Source: Akkermansia massiliensis
Lineage (GTDB): Bacteria; Verrucomicrobiota; Verrucomicrobiia; Verrucomicrobiales; Akkermansiaceae
Assembly: GCF_018847375.1 (NCBI RefSeq)
Contig: NZ_CP072036.1
Span: 806,001-870,000 of the forward strand
Length of the DNA stretch: 64,000 bases
Direction: 5' to 3'
Below the pieces are notes generated by a model that saw only the letters and a list, made by a program, of their open reading frames with translations, was not told the DNA's origin and did not search any database. Position numbers and translations under genes: made by a program. Below, in pieces: positions 29,657 through 38,732 of this stretch (within the stretch, counting starts at the first letter, position 1; every line of letters starts with the position of its first letter).

Positions 29657-30709
29657 CTACCGCGCTCCGCAAACGGCTCTTTTCACTTTCCTGAGCTTGA
29701 AAAAGAAGACCATGCAGAGCAGATACAGCTTTTGCGGCAAGCAATGGACGATGCCCATCCATCCCGGCTTCCTTAGCGCCCACCTTCGGCGGAAGGAATA
29801 GTTCCACCAGTTCTGCTGTTGATCAATGCAGCGTATCGCCTTTCTTCTCTCCTCCATTTCGGCAAGCAATTCTTCCCGCGAACGGAAAACCGGAGTGCGG
29901 CCCTTCAACAAGTCCTTACACAGTTCCAGGCCGGCTTCCTTGCTTTTCTTCAACTGGCGCCGCATCAGCCGATCCCTTTTTTCAAAGGCCGCAGCCGTTT
30001 TCATGCTGGCAAACCGCGCTGCACTGTTGACGGCACAAATATTTTTGACGGCAAACCTGTAATAGTACAGGGAGACATCCGGCAATTCATAGATGCTGCC
30101 TTGCAGCCACACATGAAATCCCATCAGGTCATCTTCAAAATTGTCCGTCATCGGCAGGGAGCGCCCCCATTGGCAGGCGCTTTTCCTGATCATCATACTG
30201 CCTCCGTAATGGGCAGTGGAGGAGAAAGTCCCCTCTTGAAGCCTGATCACCGGGGCCTCTTCCGGAACAGCAGGAAACGCCGGGAATTCGAACATAACGC
30301 CGGCTTCCTCATACACGCGGGTCATCTGGCTGACGACAGCCACGGCATCCGGATGCTCCGTCACCACTCCGGCAAAAATCCTGCACCTCCAGGGGAAGGA
30401 ACAGTCATCTCCGTCCTGACGGAGAATCCATTCATGGGTGGCCAGCTCCACGGCCTGCCGTATATGCGGCCCGCGCCCCAGAGGGGTTTCATTCCGGTTC
30501 AATACCACACGGTGCGGTCCCCGGTACTCCGCCGCCATTTCCTGCATGACTGCAAAGGTACCGTCGGATGAACCGTCATCAGACAGGATGATTTCTACCG
30601 GCCCCTCGTAATCCTGCCCGAATACGCTCCGGATGGCATCTCCAATGCAATATTCCTCATTATGCCCGGTCAGAATAATGCTGATGGAGGGGAGTTCCGG
30701 AGGATTCAT
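29657..30709 (-). CDS. Glycosyltransferase family 2
   Basis: 350 aa from the ATG at 30709; a GTG 15 bases upstream is an alternative. GT-A motifs: ISIILTGHNEEYCIGDAIRSVFGQ, VEIILSDDGSSDGTFAVM, and WILRQDGDDCSFPWRC holding the DxD. It belongs to the GT2 superfamily but is not closely similar to the two paralogous GT2 genes on either side. A hydrophobic region near the C-terminus (GIVHCLPQKLYLLCMVFFFKL) may touch the membrane. Substrates unknown. Confidence 0.9.
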   Translation of the reverse strand: MNPPELPSISIILTGHNEEYCIGDAIRSVFGQDYEGPVEIILSDDGSSDGTFAVMQEMAAEYRGPHRVVLNRNETPLGRGPHIRQAVELATHEWILRQDGDDCSFPWRCRIFAGVVTEHPDAVAVVSQMTRVYEEAGVMFEFPAFPAVPEEAPVIRLQEGTFSSTAHYGGSMMIRKSACQWGRSLPMTDNFEDDLMGFHVWLQGSIYELPDVSLYYYRFAVKNICAVNSAARFASMKTAAAFEKRDRLMRRQLKKSKEAGLELCKDLLKGRTPVFRSREELLAEMEERRKAIRCIDQQQNWWNYSFRRRWALRKPGWMGIVHCLPQKLYLLCMVFFFKLRKVKRAVCGAR

Positions 30710-31131
30710 GAAGAAAAGCGGCACGGAAAAGGAAATGTGAATCCCGAGATGGACTATGATCCACAGTACTTATAGATAAGGCGTCACGTTTGTACCGGAT
30801 TAAGAATCCGGCGTCAACGGAAAAATCTGGGAAAAAGTTTGTTAGGGGTAATGGGGAATATAAGGATGACGGGGATAACAGGGATTAAAAAGATTCTCCT
30901 ATCATCCTGATGTTCCCTATCATGCGCATCTTTTATGGCGGCGTTGATTAATCACGGATTCTTAATCCGCTATGATTTGGTCCATCAATGCGTTGATTAA
31001 CAATGAAGGCGTCACGAGGGATTTTTTCCCTCCTCCATTTACCGATTGTTATTACTCCAGAATCAGCGCGAAGTCTTTCCTCCACATCCGGATTCCCGTC
31101 CAGCTCCAAAAGCGTTCCATCTCCTTCCTAA
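30710..31131. other. Divergent intergenic region with palindromic element
   Basis: 422 bases between divergent GT2 genes. Most of it is the palindromic element at 30795-30969, framed by an 11-base direct repeat AAGGCGTCACG at 30778-30788 and 31006-31016. Promoters for both neighbours must lie here too. Confidence 0.6.
30778..31016. repeat. Palindromic intergenic element, copy 2, with direct repeats
   Basis: The ends CCGGATTAAGAATCCGG (30795-30811) and CGGATTCTTAATCCG (30955-30969) are each self-complementary and mirror each other. Inside, GGGAATATAAGGATGACGGG (30854-30873) pairs imperfectly (16 of 20) with 30898-30917. The left half also shows degenerate G-rich units of about nine bases (GGGGTAAT, GGGGATAAC, AGGGATTAA). 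AAGGCGTCACG occurs as a direct repeat on both outer flanks, as target-site duplications would. No coding capacity is seen. Confidence 0.6.
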
Positions 31132-32124
31132 ATGCAGAAGCCATTTTTCAGCGTTATTATTCCAGCCTATAACCTGGAAAAATATATTGCTGCTACCATT
31201 CAGTCGGTACTGGCTCAAATATTTCAGGATTTTGAAATTATTATCGTTGACGATGGTTCTACAGACGGAACCGTTTCTATCATCCAATCTTTTCACGACC
31301 AAAGAATTCATCTTATTTCCCAGCGCAACGGCGGCGTTTCGCGAGCACGAAATGCAGGAATGAAGAAAGCCCAAGGCCTTTATATCGCTTTTCTGGACGG
31401 GGACGATTACTGGTACCCAGAACATTTGGCGCTGGCGGCTAATTTTTTCAATCTTCATCCTGAGATATTGGTTTATTCCAACCGTCACATCCTGGACGAG
31501 TTGGCCAACATAGCGCCACGTCCCCCATCCCATCCTGTATTCATTCGGAAATTGGGGTTAAGGGGATTGCTATTCATGCACCCAAGCAATGTTATCCTGA
31601 GTTCATCTCTTGCATTTCAACTTCCGTCCTGGGAGGAAAATATGTCCTATGGAGAAGACGGCCTGTACTGGACGCGGTGCATGAGGCAGACAGCCCTGAT
31701 CGGGCTGGGAGGAACCGTCACCTCAATTTACCGGCAAAGGGCATCATCCGCCATGCATGATGTGAATTACCGGCATGTCTCCATTCATACGCTCCTTGCG
31801 CCCTTGCTGAATGAACTTGAAGCCATGAAAAAACCCACATGGCAGTTCGCCGTTCATTTCCTGATCATCAGGGAATTGCATTCCAACAGGTTGCTGGCTC
31901 TTGACGAAGAGGAAAGGACCTCCTTGCTGGGCAGAATCAGGAAGGTGACGCATCCCTACCTGAACCGGACCTATTTTGACGCCTATGCGAAGGCATGTTT
32001 TGCAAAGGAAGGAATGGAACAATCATTTACTGCGCTCATGAATAGAACCGTTTCCTTATGCGTCTGGCTGGACCGCCTGGAAAGAATGGGAAGATCCATG
32101 TTGTTTCTCAATAGAAACCAGTAA
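31132..32124 (+). CDS. Glycosyltransferase family 2, paralogue of 27901-28965
   Basis: 330 aa. Motifs FFSVIIPAYNLEKYIAATIQ, FEIIIVDDGSTDGT, NGGVSRARNAGMKKAQG and AFLDGDDYWYP (DxDD) define a GT2 enzyme. The C-terminal half shares FIRKLGLRGLLFMHPSNV, MSYGEDGLYWTRCM and WQFAVHFLIIRELH with the GT2 protein encoded at 27901-28965, so the two arose by duplication. The GT8 gene follows 60 bases later on the same strand and is probably cotranscribed. It likely adds one sugar to a surface glycan. Confidence 0.92.
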   Translation: MQKPFFSVIIPAYNLEKYIAATIQSVLAQIFQDFEIIIVDDGSTDGTVSIIQSFHDQRIHLISQRNGGVSRARNAGMKKAQGLYIAFLDGDDYWYPEHLALAANFFNLHPEILVYSNRHILDELANIAPRPPSHPVFIRKLGLRGLLFMHPSNVILSSSLAFQLPSWEENMSYGEDGLYWTRCMRQTALIGLGGTVTSIYRQRASSAMHDVNYRHVSIHTLLAPLLNELEAMKKPTWQFAVHFLIIRELHSNRLLALDEEERTSLLGRIRKVTHPYLNRTYFDAYAKACFAKEGMEQSFTALMNRTVSLCVWLDRLERMGRSMLFLNRNQ

Positions 32125-32184
32125 CGCGGATGGGAAACGCAGCTCCATTTCTTCACCTGCCATAGTCCATGCCGGACCTTTACC

Positions 32185-33132
32185 ATGAACATCGTATACG
32201 CTACAGACGATAAGGGAGCGCTGGGAACGGGGGTAAGCATCGTTTCCCTCATGGAGAATTTACCAGCCGACGTTCATGCCGATATTTACATCATGACAGA
32301 CGGTTTGAACGAGGATAATACGGCTCGTTTAAATTCTCTGCAACGGTCTTACCGCCTGAGTTTACACTTCATTGACATGAAGGATAAATACAAGGATTTT
32401 CCCGTTGGTTCCAAGTGGTCGGCAGCGACGTATTACCGTCTTGGCCTCGCAGGGGAACTTCCCGCCACGGTGGAACGCGCCCTGTATGTAGATATTGATA
32501 CCATTTTCAACCGGGATATCAGTTCCATGTATGAAACCGAGTTCGGGGATTGCCTCATCGCCGGCGTTTTCACTACGGAACATTTGACTGAGGAGTTTTT
32601 CTCACGTTGGAAACGGGAAATGAATCTGGGCAGGGATTCCATTTACATCAATGCAGGCGTTGTTCTTTATCATGTTAAGAAAATTCGTGAAGAACGGTTT
32701 GAAGCCCAAGTTTTATCTTATGCGAAAAGCAACATCCATCATCTCTCCTGGCAGGATCAGGATATTTTGAACGCATGTTATCAAGAACGTATTTTCTTGC
32801 TCCATCCCATGTGGAACATCTGCGACGGCGCCATTTGGTCGATCCGCTGGGAAGGAATAAAAAGCTTCGAGAATAATCCCCTAGAGCCGAAGGATTTGTT
32901 GGAAGCCGCCACCAGTCCCGGCATCATTCATTACTGGGGGCATCCCAAGCCCTGGCAGCCCAATAGCCTGCGTCAGGATAACGGGCTGTTCTACAAGTAT
33001 TGGAAAAAATCTCCGTGGAAAGATAAGATCCGGGATTTCCGAAAGCAAAATGATTCTGCCCGAATGTTTGTTTCCCGAATGAGATGCCTCCTGGGGAAGG
33101 GCAAACGGCTTTTGCAGGGCAAACACCAGTAG
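32185..33132 (+). CDS. Glycosyltransferase family 8
   Basis: 315 aa. The N-terminus MNIVYATDDKGALGTGVSIVSL is the GT8 nucleotide-sugar strand, and ALYVDIDTIFNRDI contains the DxD motif binding Mn and the UDP-sugar. HLSWQDQDILNACYQ and IIHYWGHPKPW (metal-binding His) match the LgtC/WaaJ-type galactosyl- or glucosyltransferases. Such retaining enzymes build lipopolysaccharide outer core or similar glycans at the cytoplasmic membrane. Cotranscription with the GT2 gene 60 bases upstream is likely. Confidence 0.93.
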   Translation: MNIVYATDDKGALGTGVSIVSLMENLPADVHADIYIMTDGLNEDNTARLNSLQRSYRLSLHFIDMKDKYKDFPVGSKWSAATYYRLGLAGELPATVERALYVDIDTIFNRDISSMYETEFGDCLIAGVFTTEHLTEEFFSRWKREMNLGRDSIYINAGVVLYHVKKIREERFEAQVLSYAKSNIHHLSWQDQDILNACYQERIFLLHPMWNICDGAIWSIRWEGIKSFENNPLEPKDLLEAATSPGIIHYWGHPKPWQPNSLRQDNGLFYKYWKKSPWKDKIRDFRKQNDSARMFVSRMRCLLGKGKRLLQGKHQ

Positions 33133-33722
33133 GATTGCGCCAGCTTTTCCTGCCTTTCCCGATGACCAGGAAGCAACCGATTTACAGAGCGCTTTTTTAT
33201 TAAGGAACGCCAATATCAGCCATTTTTTTTCGGGATACCATCCGTATTCCTTTTTTCCTTGGTATTTCCCCGAGTCAGGAAATTGTCCACTCGGGATTTC
33301 CATGGCTGCAAATGCTTCAAATGCACGAAGCTCATGTCTTTTTCATTCCGCGGCTGATGATGATCCGAAGCCACAGCTTCAGAATTTGCCTGTCTTTCCC
33401 GCACATAAACGTTATTACGAAAGCAGAATAAGCCCATTTTTTCCTTTTGATTTTTAGCTTTGCGTACAAAGGGTTTTTCATGGAAGCCCTTTTCACGCCC
33501 AGATTCCGGTATAGTGATTTTCCGGCTTGTCCAAAAAGATCATTTTACGGATGCCTCCATTAGTTTTCCACGACCGGGTTCCACGGTGACTATTTCCGCC
33601 AACCAGTTCTGGCAGTACACGCATTCAAAGCAGGCCAGCAAAGCGTGTGCAAGAATGCGTCAACGTTTTATACCTGATGACCGTATCGGCAAGTAGGGAG
33701 TATTTTAAAAATTAGTTTATTC
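33133..33722. other. Intergenic region, no gene seen
   Basis: 590 bases between the GT8 gene and the large unknown protein, both rightward. Open frames exist on both strands but without recognisable proteins. No strong terminator or repeat was found. The last ~30 bases before 33723 are AT-rich, as for a promoter or leader. Confidence 0.45.
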
Positions 33723-35291
33723 ATGAAAGTTGACACTATCAAAGGAAGTTCCTATGTAATGACTTGTACAAAAGCTTGTACAGTACATGCCGTTTTAAGT
33801 TCCAGCGTGGATCTCATGCTTGTTCTGGAAGCAGGAAAAGCGGGCCAATACGGTTTTGTGGCTCCGACGGATGCGGTAGAAATATCCGATGAAAACGCTT
33901 TTGTCATACAGATTTTTAAAACGCCCGTCCCGAGATTGTTTGTCCAGGACGGCGTTCAACCCGGAGAGGATGCCATTTTAAAAAATATGATGGCGGAGTC
34001 CGGAACCTTTGCCGGCACCGTCAACGCCAACGGAGGCGTTCGCGTGCCGCTGCCTGCCACGGCCCAGGAGGCCCTGTCCTGGGACTCCATGCTCGAAGAG
34101 CAGGCCAGACGGGAATGGCTCCTGGTGCGCAGCGCCTCCTATGCCGCCGTTCCGTCATGGGTGGCATTGCTGGCGCGCATGCAATCCCTCAGCATTTACA
34201 AGTATTCCAGCGCCAATGCATCCGTCAAGGAAGGCATCATTGAAAATGAACTATATGACCATGTCATTAGAATGACTCCCGCCTCCGGCATTTCCTTGCT
34301 GGGGGTGGGCACCAAGCCCTGGAAATTTGCTCATTCACTGGGAACCTACAAAGATTCCAGTTTTGCGGCGGCGGCGGCATGGTGCATTACGGGGGCGGAC
34401 AAGGCGTCCATCATGCTGGGAAGCACCACACATGGCTATGGATGCACCACAAACCCGTCCTCGCCATGCTATGCGCATCCCATTCACTGGTGCAATTATG
34501 ACCATGCCGGGACAGGGCAGGATTACAGGTTTCCTCTGCTCAATTCCGTTAATAATTACAACGGTTATGATATGACGCCCGCCTGGCAGGCGACTTTATA
34601 CGGCAAGTCTTACCTGGGCAGTTCTGCATCCTGCTTGATTCGCGGCACGGATTACGGGCGCGGCAACGGGGAAGCCCGGTATGTGTGGGCGCTGGTCCCA
34701 AACGCCACCTATCTTGCCGTAGCAATGGCGCCCCGGCATGCGGCAGACCATCCCTACGTTGAAAACAGGTGGGAGTTGTTCGTCGACGGGCAATACGTCA
34801 TGCCCATGACAGCGCGGTTCTGCGGCGGCGGCCATACGGCTGTATTGTCAGCAACAGTCAAAGCCCATGAAGTGGCCAGCGCGCAGGAGACAGGGTTGAG
34901 AATGGCCGGAATGCGGGTGAACACGGGCAGCCTGCCCGGCAGCACGGCGGCCAGGGATATCCTGGGGAAGGTGGTCATGGACGGAGTGGCGATCAAGCCC
35001 GTGCCGGAGGTGACGGCTTCCGCGCTGGAGGTGGGAGCGGAAGGCGGTGAAGTAACGCTGACGGTATCCTCCACGCTGGCGGAGGCTGTGTACGCCATTA
35101 ACGACACGATGTGCGGGCATGACCCCGCCGCCGTATGGTGCAGCCAATCCGCGGAGCAGATACCAGCCAGCGGCGGCCAAATCACCCTGACGCTTGCCCC
35201 CAACACGACCGGGCAACCCCGGCAAGTGTGGGTTTTTGTCGGCCACCACTATGCCCAGACCGCTGTCGTGGAAATCAACCAGTTACCCTGA
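33723..35291 (+). CDS. Large unknown protein with BACON-like C-terminal domain
   Basis: 522 aa. No signal peptide: it opens with MKVDTIKGSSYVMTCTKACT. The first ~90 residues are beta-rich. The centre is rich in Gly, Ser, Ala, Tyr and Trp (SIMLGSTTHGYGCTTNP; YVWALVPNATYLAVAMAPRH), reminiscent of phage tail-fibre or adhesin-like beta structures. The last ~90 residues (ASALEVGAEGGEVTLTVSS ... IPASGGQITLTLAPN ... AVVEINQLP) resemble a BACON/Ig-like carbohydrate-binding module. No catalytic motif is recognised. It lies inside the polysaccharide region but is isolated by long gaps. A structural or surface/receptor-binding role is guesswork. Confidence 0.75.
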   Translation: MKVDTIKGSSYVMTCTKACTVHAVLSSSVDLMLVLEAGKAGQYGFVAPTDAVEISDENAFVIQIFKTPVPRLFVQDGVQPGEDAILKNMMAESGTFAGTVNANGGVRVPLPATAQEALSWDSMLEEQARREWLLVRSASYAAVPSWVALLARMQSLSIYKYSSANASVKEGIIENELYDHVIRMTPASGISLLGVGTKPWKFAHSLGTYKDSSFAAAAAWCITGADKASIMLGSTTHGYGCTTNPSSPCYAHPIHWCNYDHAGTGQDYRFPLLNSVNNYNGYDMTPAWQATLYGKSYLGSSASCLIRGTDYGRGNGEARYVWALVPNATYLAVAMAPRHAADHPYVENRWELFVDGQYVMPMTARFCGGGHTAVLSATVKAHEVASAQETGLRMAGMRVNTGSLPGSTAARDILGKVVMDGVAIKPVPEVTASALEVGAEGGEVTLTVSSTLAEAVYAINDTMCGHDPAAVWCSQSAEQIPASGGQITLTLAPNTTGQPRQVWVFVGHHYAQTAVVEINQLP

Positions 35292-35370
35292 ATATATGAA
35301 TAAAAAAGAGTTGCACTTATTTTTCCTGCCAAGGAAGTAAAAAATCATTATAATGCCCCATAGGGAACGC

Positions 35371-36930
35371 TTACTTTTTCCTCTTCCAGAGCAGCCGCGT
35401 CCCCGCTATTGCCAGTCCACGATGTACCATGCCACGCATGCCTTTCGTACAGCAATACATTAAAAGAATCGTTATGACGCCATAGGAAACAACCATCAGG
35501 AAGGCGCAGGCAAACCAGTTCAGGAAAGACCCGGAGGGTTGCAAGGGGGAATATTTCCAAATCCAGTTCATCAGCACCATAGGTATCAGAATCAGCGCCA
35601 GCTGGTAACCGAATTGGAGCCAGTAATTCATCACGTTCTTTCTGAATCCCCAAGTGTACAGCATGAAGGGTTTCCAAATGCCAACAATAAGCACCAGGCT
35701 GGAAATACCCCCCAGAAGAATGCCGGGCAATCCCCATAGGTAACCTCCGATAATTGCTACGGAAATGTTGATCACGCTTTCTACAATGGGCGCCCAGACA
35801 TCCCAGAACAGGCCGTAGCCGTATAAAAATTGATCCACTGCACCCCGCGTGACAGTGATGAACAGGTTGATGATGATCAGGATCATGATTTCCCGGGGGA
35901 GGATGTAGCCCGCTCCCAGCCAAAGCGTGATGAATGGCTCCAGAAGCTGGTAAAGGGTAAAGCAGATTGTCCCGGCTATCAGCATGCGCAGGGAAAATAA
36001 TTCATTGAATACCTTGCGGATTTTTTCCGCATTCCCCTCCGCGATCAGATTTCCCACGCTGGCTTCCGTGCTGCCCAGCAGGTTGTTGACCAGGAGGAAC
36101 AGTTTATCCATGATGGTGGAATAGTTGCCATAGTAGGCGACCATCTGCAGGGAAACAAATGCATAAACCAGAAACGGCGTGACCTGGAACTGGAAAAAAT
36201 AACCCAGCCGATGTACAAAGAGCTGCCTGGTATATTTAATAACCTCAGGGTATTTCCTGAACAGTTCCTTTCCCAGAGCCACATTGCTTTTCAACCAGGG
36301 ATATACCTGATTAATTTTCCAGTTAAGGATGAAGGAATAAATAATGCCGAACAGCAGTTCTATCATTATCCATAGATAATAGCTGCCCGTATACCACGCA
36401 GATAATATCTGGCATAAAATTTTGATTATGGAGGCCGTCTGGAAATAGAAGGCCACCACGTAATTCCTCTGGTCCGCCCCCAGGAGAGTCTGCCTGTAGT
36501 TGGCGAAGTACCCAATCAGGGAAGAGGCGAGAAAAGAATAATAAGCAAAATAGATGATTCCATAGGAAAATCCCGTTGAAGGGAAGATCAGCGGCAGAAA
36601 ACAGGAAAGCAGCAATCCGGCGGCAATAATGATGCGCCCTATCCACCGGTACATGTAACCCAGAACAGAAATAATTTCATTAATTCTGGCCTCATCATGT
36701 TCAAAAATAGGTTTATAAAGCACATATCCGATAGCCGTGCTTATGCCAAGCTCCGCCAAATTAAGAAAATTCAGCAGATTCATTAAAGTTCCCGTCAAAC
36801 CGACGAAATCAGCGCCCAGGCAATTCAGGAAAACTTTTCTTGAAAAAAATGAAATGATGAGAATCAGAACATAAAAAATGAGGTTCACCCGGGCATTCAA
36901 CAGGCTTTTTTTTACGCGAGACTCCTTCAT
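35371..36930 (-). CDS. Polysaccharide flippase (Wzx-like, MOP superfamily)
   Basis: 519 aa with about 12-14 hydrophobic helices, the usual size for MOP-type flippases. The N-terminal ARVNLIFYVLILIISFFSRKVFLNCLG and GLTGTLMNLLNFLNLAELGIS, with a GYVLYKPI stretch, match oligosaccharide/polysaccharide export proteins. A central QRNYVVAFYFQTASIIKI follows. It would move undecaprenyl-linked glycan units across the inner membrane. The glycosyltransferases on either side fit that job, but the gene is on the opposite strand to its nearest neighbours and appears monocistronic. Confidence 0.9.
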   Translation of the reverse strand: MKESRVKKSLLNARVNLIFYVLILIISFFSRKVFLNCLGADFVGLTGTLMNLLNFLNLAELGISTAIGYVLYKPIFEHDEARINEIISVLGYMYRWIGRIIIAAGLLLSCFLPLIFPSTGFSYGIIYFAYYSFLASSLIGYFANYRQTLLGADQRNYVVAFYFQTASIIKILCQILSAWYTGSYYLWIMIELLFGIIYSFILNWKINQVYPWLKSNVALGKELFRKYPEVIKYTRQLFVHRLGYFFQFQVTPFLVYAFVSLQMVAYYGNYSTIMDKLFLLVNNLLGSTEASVGNLIAEGNAEKIRKVFNELFSLRMLIAGTICFTLYQLLEPFITLWLGAGYILPREIMILIIINLFITVTRGAVDQFLYGYGLFWDVWAPIVESVINISVAIIGGYLWGLPGILLGGISSLVLIVGIWKPFMLYTWGFRKNVMNYWLQFGYQLALILIPMVLMNWIWKYSPLQPSGSFLNWFACAFLMVVSYGVITILLMYCCTKGMRGMVHRGLAIAGTRLLWKRKK

Positions 36931-37200
36931 ACCATTTATTCCATGGACTTATCCTCTCTTCACGAGAAAACAAAAAATACAGAAATCATTCATACCCGGT
37001 TTCATTTATCCGGCTGGTAAAATACAAACAGGATATTCTGCCAGTCATACGGCCATGAAAAGCGGCATTAATCTAGCACAACATTCCACTGCATCAACAT
37101 CTTTTTATCCATAAGCCACAACCTGATCCATACCAGTTATCCAACATTGTTCCATAAAGCATTCTTGTTTTATTTCCCTCTTCCATCTATATTACCGCCC

Positions 37201-38388
37201 GTGAGCAAAGGAAGGATTCTGATTGCCGCCTATGCCTTCCCTCCCGGGGAAGGAGGCGTGAGTATGGCGGCCTATGAAATGGCGCACAGCCTGGGCTCCA
37301 GAGGCTGGGACATTCACGTCCTCACCCGCCAGCAGGATTTGCCGGAGGATCCTTCCCGCACAAGATGCTGCCCCATCACGGCCCTGCCGGATTCCCTGAC
37401 GGACGACACCAAACGCTTGAAGGAGTACCTGGACGCTTTTTTAAAAGATATCCAGCCGGATTTTATCGTTTACCATTCCTGGTCGGGCTGGTGCCGGAAG
37501 GAATTGCTGGCATGCGCACGGGAAAAGCGCCTTCCCTTTTTTCTGCGTTCCCACGGCATGCCCACCAACCTCCGTTCCTATTTCCGCGTGGACTACCCTC
37601 CTTTTTTCGGCATGAAAAAATGGCTCTCCTCCTTTTTCCAAATACGCAGGGGCATTCTGAACGTACACCGGGAATCCCCGTTAAACCGCCTTGTTTTCCT
37701 TGACTCCTATGGAACGCCCTTCAAAGGGTTCGATTATTACTACTGCTCCAAACTGAATCTTTCCCGTTACGTCTGCATTCCCAACACGTTTCCGGCGCTG
37801 AAACAAGCCGTTCCTTTCTTCCGGGAAAAATACGGATTGTCCCACGCTCCCGTTTTCACGTGCCCCGCCAGCGCCTGCAACACGAAGCGGCAGCTTCTGT
37901 TTATTCGCCATGTAAAGCAAACCAAGCTGGACAACATCGTTTTCCTTTTCCTTGTTCCGCAACGCAATTCCTACGCTGAGCAAATGGAGCAGGCTATTGG
38001 GGACGATCCCAGATTCAGGATTCTTTACAATCTTCCCCGTCCGGAGGTGGAAGCCGCCATTATGGAGAGCGCCGCCGTTTTCCTTTACTCCTATCAGGAG
38101 CAGCAGCCGCTTTGCATTCTGGAGGCCATGTCGTGCGGCACCCCATGGTTTGCTCCCGATGTGGGAGCCGTTTCCACCCTGAAGGGAGGCATCATCCTGA
38201 AAAAAACATCCTCCGCCACATTGGAAAAAACCGTGGGGACTCTGACGGACGAAAAATTCCGGGAGCGCCGAGGGCACGAGGGGCTGCGGCAATGGCAGGA
38301 ACAGTATGACCCATCAGTCGTATATCAACAATGGGAAGACCTGCTCAGCTCCATTGCCTCCTCCCGTACCCCAAAGCAGAAGGACTGA
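37201..38388 (+). CDS. Glycosyltransferase family 4
   Basis: 395 aa from the GTG at 37201; a TTG at 37147 would add 18 mostly hydrophobic residues. An ATG start further in would destroy the N-terminal strand GRILIAAYAFPPGEGGVSMAAYEMAHSL that binds the acceptor in GT-B enzymes. The C-terminal half has the donor-binding pattern ILYNLPRPEVEAAIMESAAVFLYSYQEQQPLCILEAMSCG (positions ~275-325), typical of GT4. Donor and acceptor unknown. It heads a rightward series with the next GT4 gene and an acyltransferase, although gaps of ~60-340 bases separate them. Confidence 0.88.
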   Translation: MSKGRILIAAYAFPPGEGGVSMAAYEMAHSLGSRGWDIHVLTRQQDLPEDPSRTRCCPITALPDSLTDDTKRLKEYLDAFLKDIQPDFIVYHSWSGWCRKELLACAREKRLPFFLRSHGMPTNLRSYFRVDYPPFFGMKKWLSSFFQIRRGILNVHRESPLNRLVFLDSYGTPFKGFDYYYCSKLNLSRYVCIPNTFPALKQAVPFFREKYGLSHAPVFTCPASACNTKRQLLFIRHVKQTKLDNIVFLFLVPQRNSYAEQMEQAIGDDPRFRILYNLPRPEVEAAIMESAAVFLYSYQEQQPLCILEAMSCGTPWFAPDVGAVSTLKGGIILKKTSSATLEKTVGTLTDEKFRERRGHEGLRQWQEQYDPSVVYQQWEDLLSSIASSRTPKQKD

Positions 38389-38732
38389 GTTGATTCCATG
38401 GGATGAATTCGGCCCCGGCTATTTTCCTCACGAACGTTATCCCACGGTAAAACGCCTTCTCGCCATTTTCATCATTGCATTTTCCGGACCAGCCAAGTTT
38501 CTCAGTTATGAGAATTTTCGCGTTAAAATTTTTCAATAGGAGATTGCGGAGACCAAGTCTCCCGTTTTAAAGAAAGACCATCATTGTATCAGTTTAAAAA
38601 AGGGATTCCAGATAGAAAACAGACACAATCTTTTTTTCATCTTGCTCGCAGCCAAGGCGCTCATCATCATACTTGCGCATTTTCTGGACTTTTCAATTCG
38701 TCCGCGTTATTAATAGTCCTTGCTGTTTTTAT
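38389..38732. other. Intergenic region between GT4 genes
   Basis: 344 bases. One small hairpin, GGAGAC-CAA-GTCTCC at 38548-38562, is followed by CGTTTTAAAG and could be a weak terminator. The frame of the downstream gene stays open to a TTG at 38673, but the extra residues are not protein-like enough to include. Confidence 0.45.

Noticed and set aside
33216..33696. Small open frames on both strands between the GT8 gene and the large unknown protein
   Set aside because: No recognisable motif, no sensible start context, and overlap on opposite strands.
38548..38570. Hairpin GGAGAC-CAA-GTCTCC as a definite terminator
   Set aside because: Only a 6-bp stem and a short T-run; kept as a weak possibility inside the intergenic entry.
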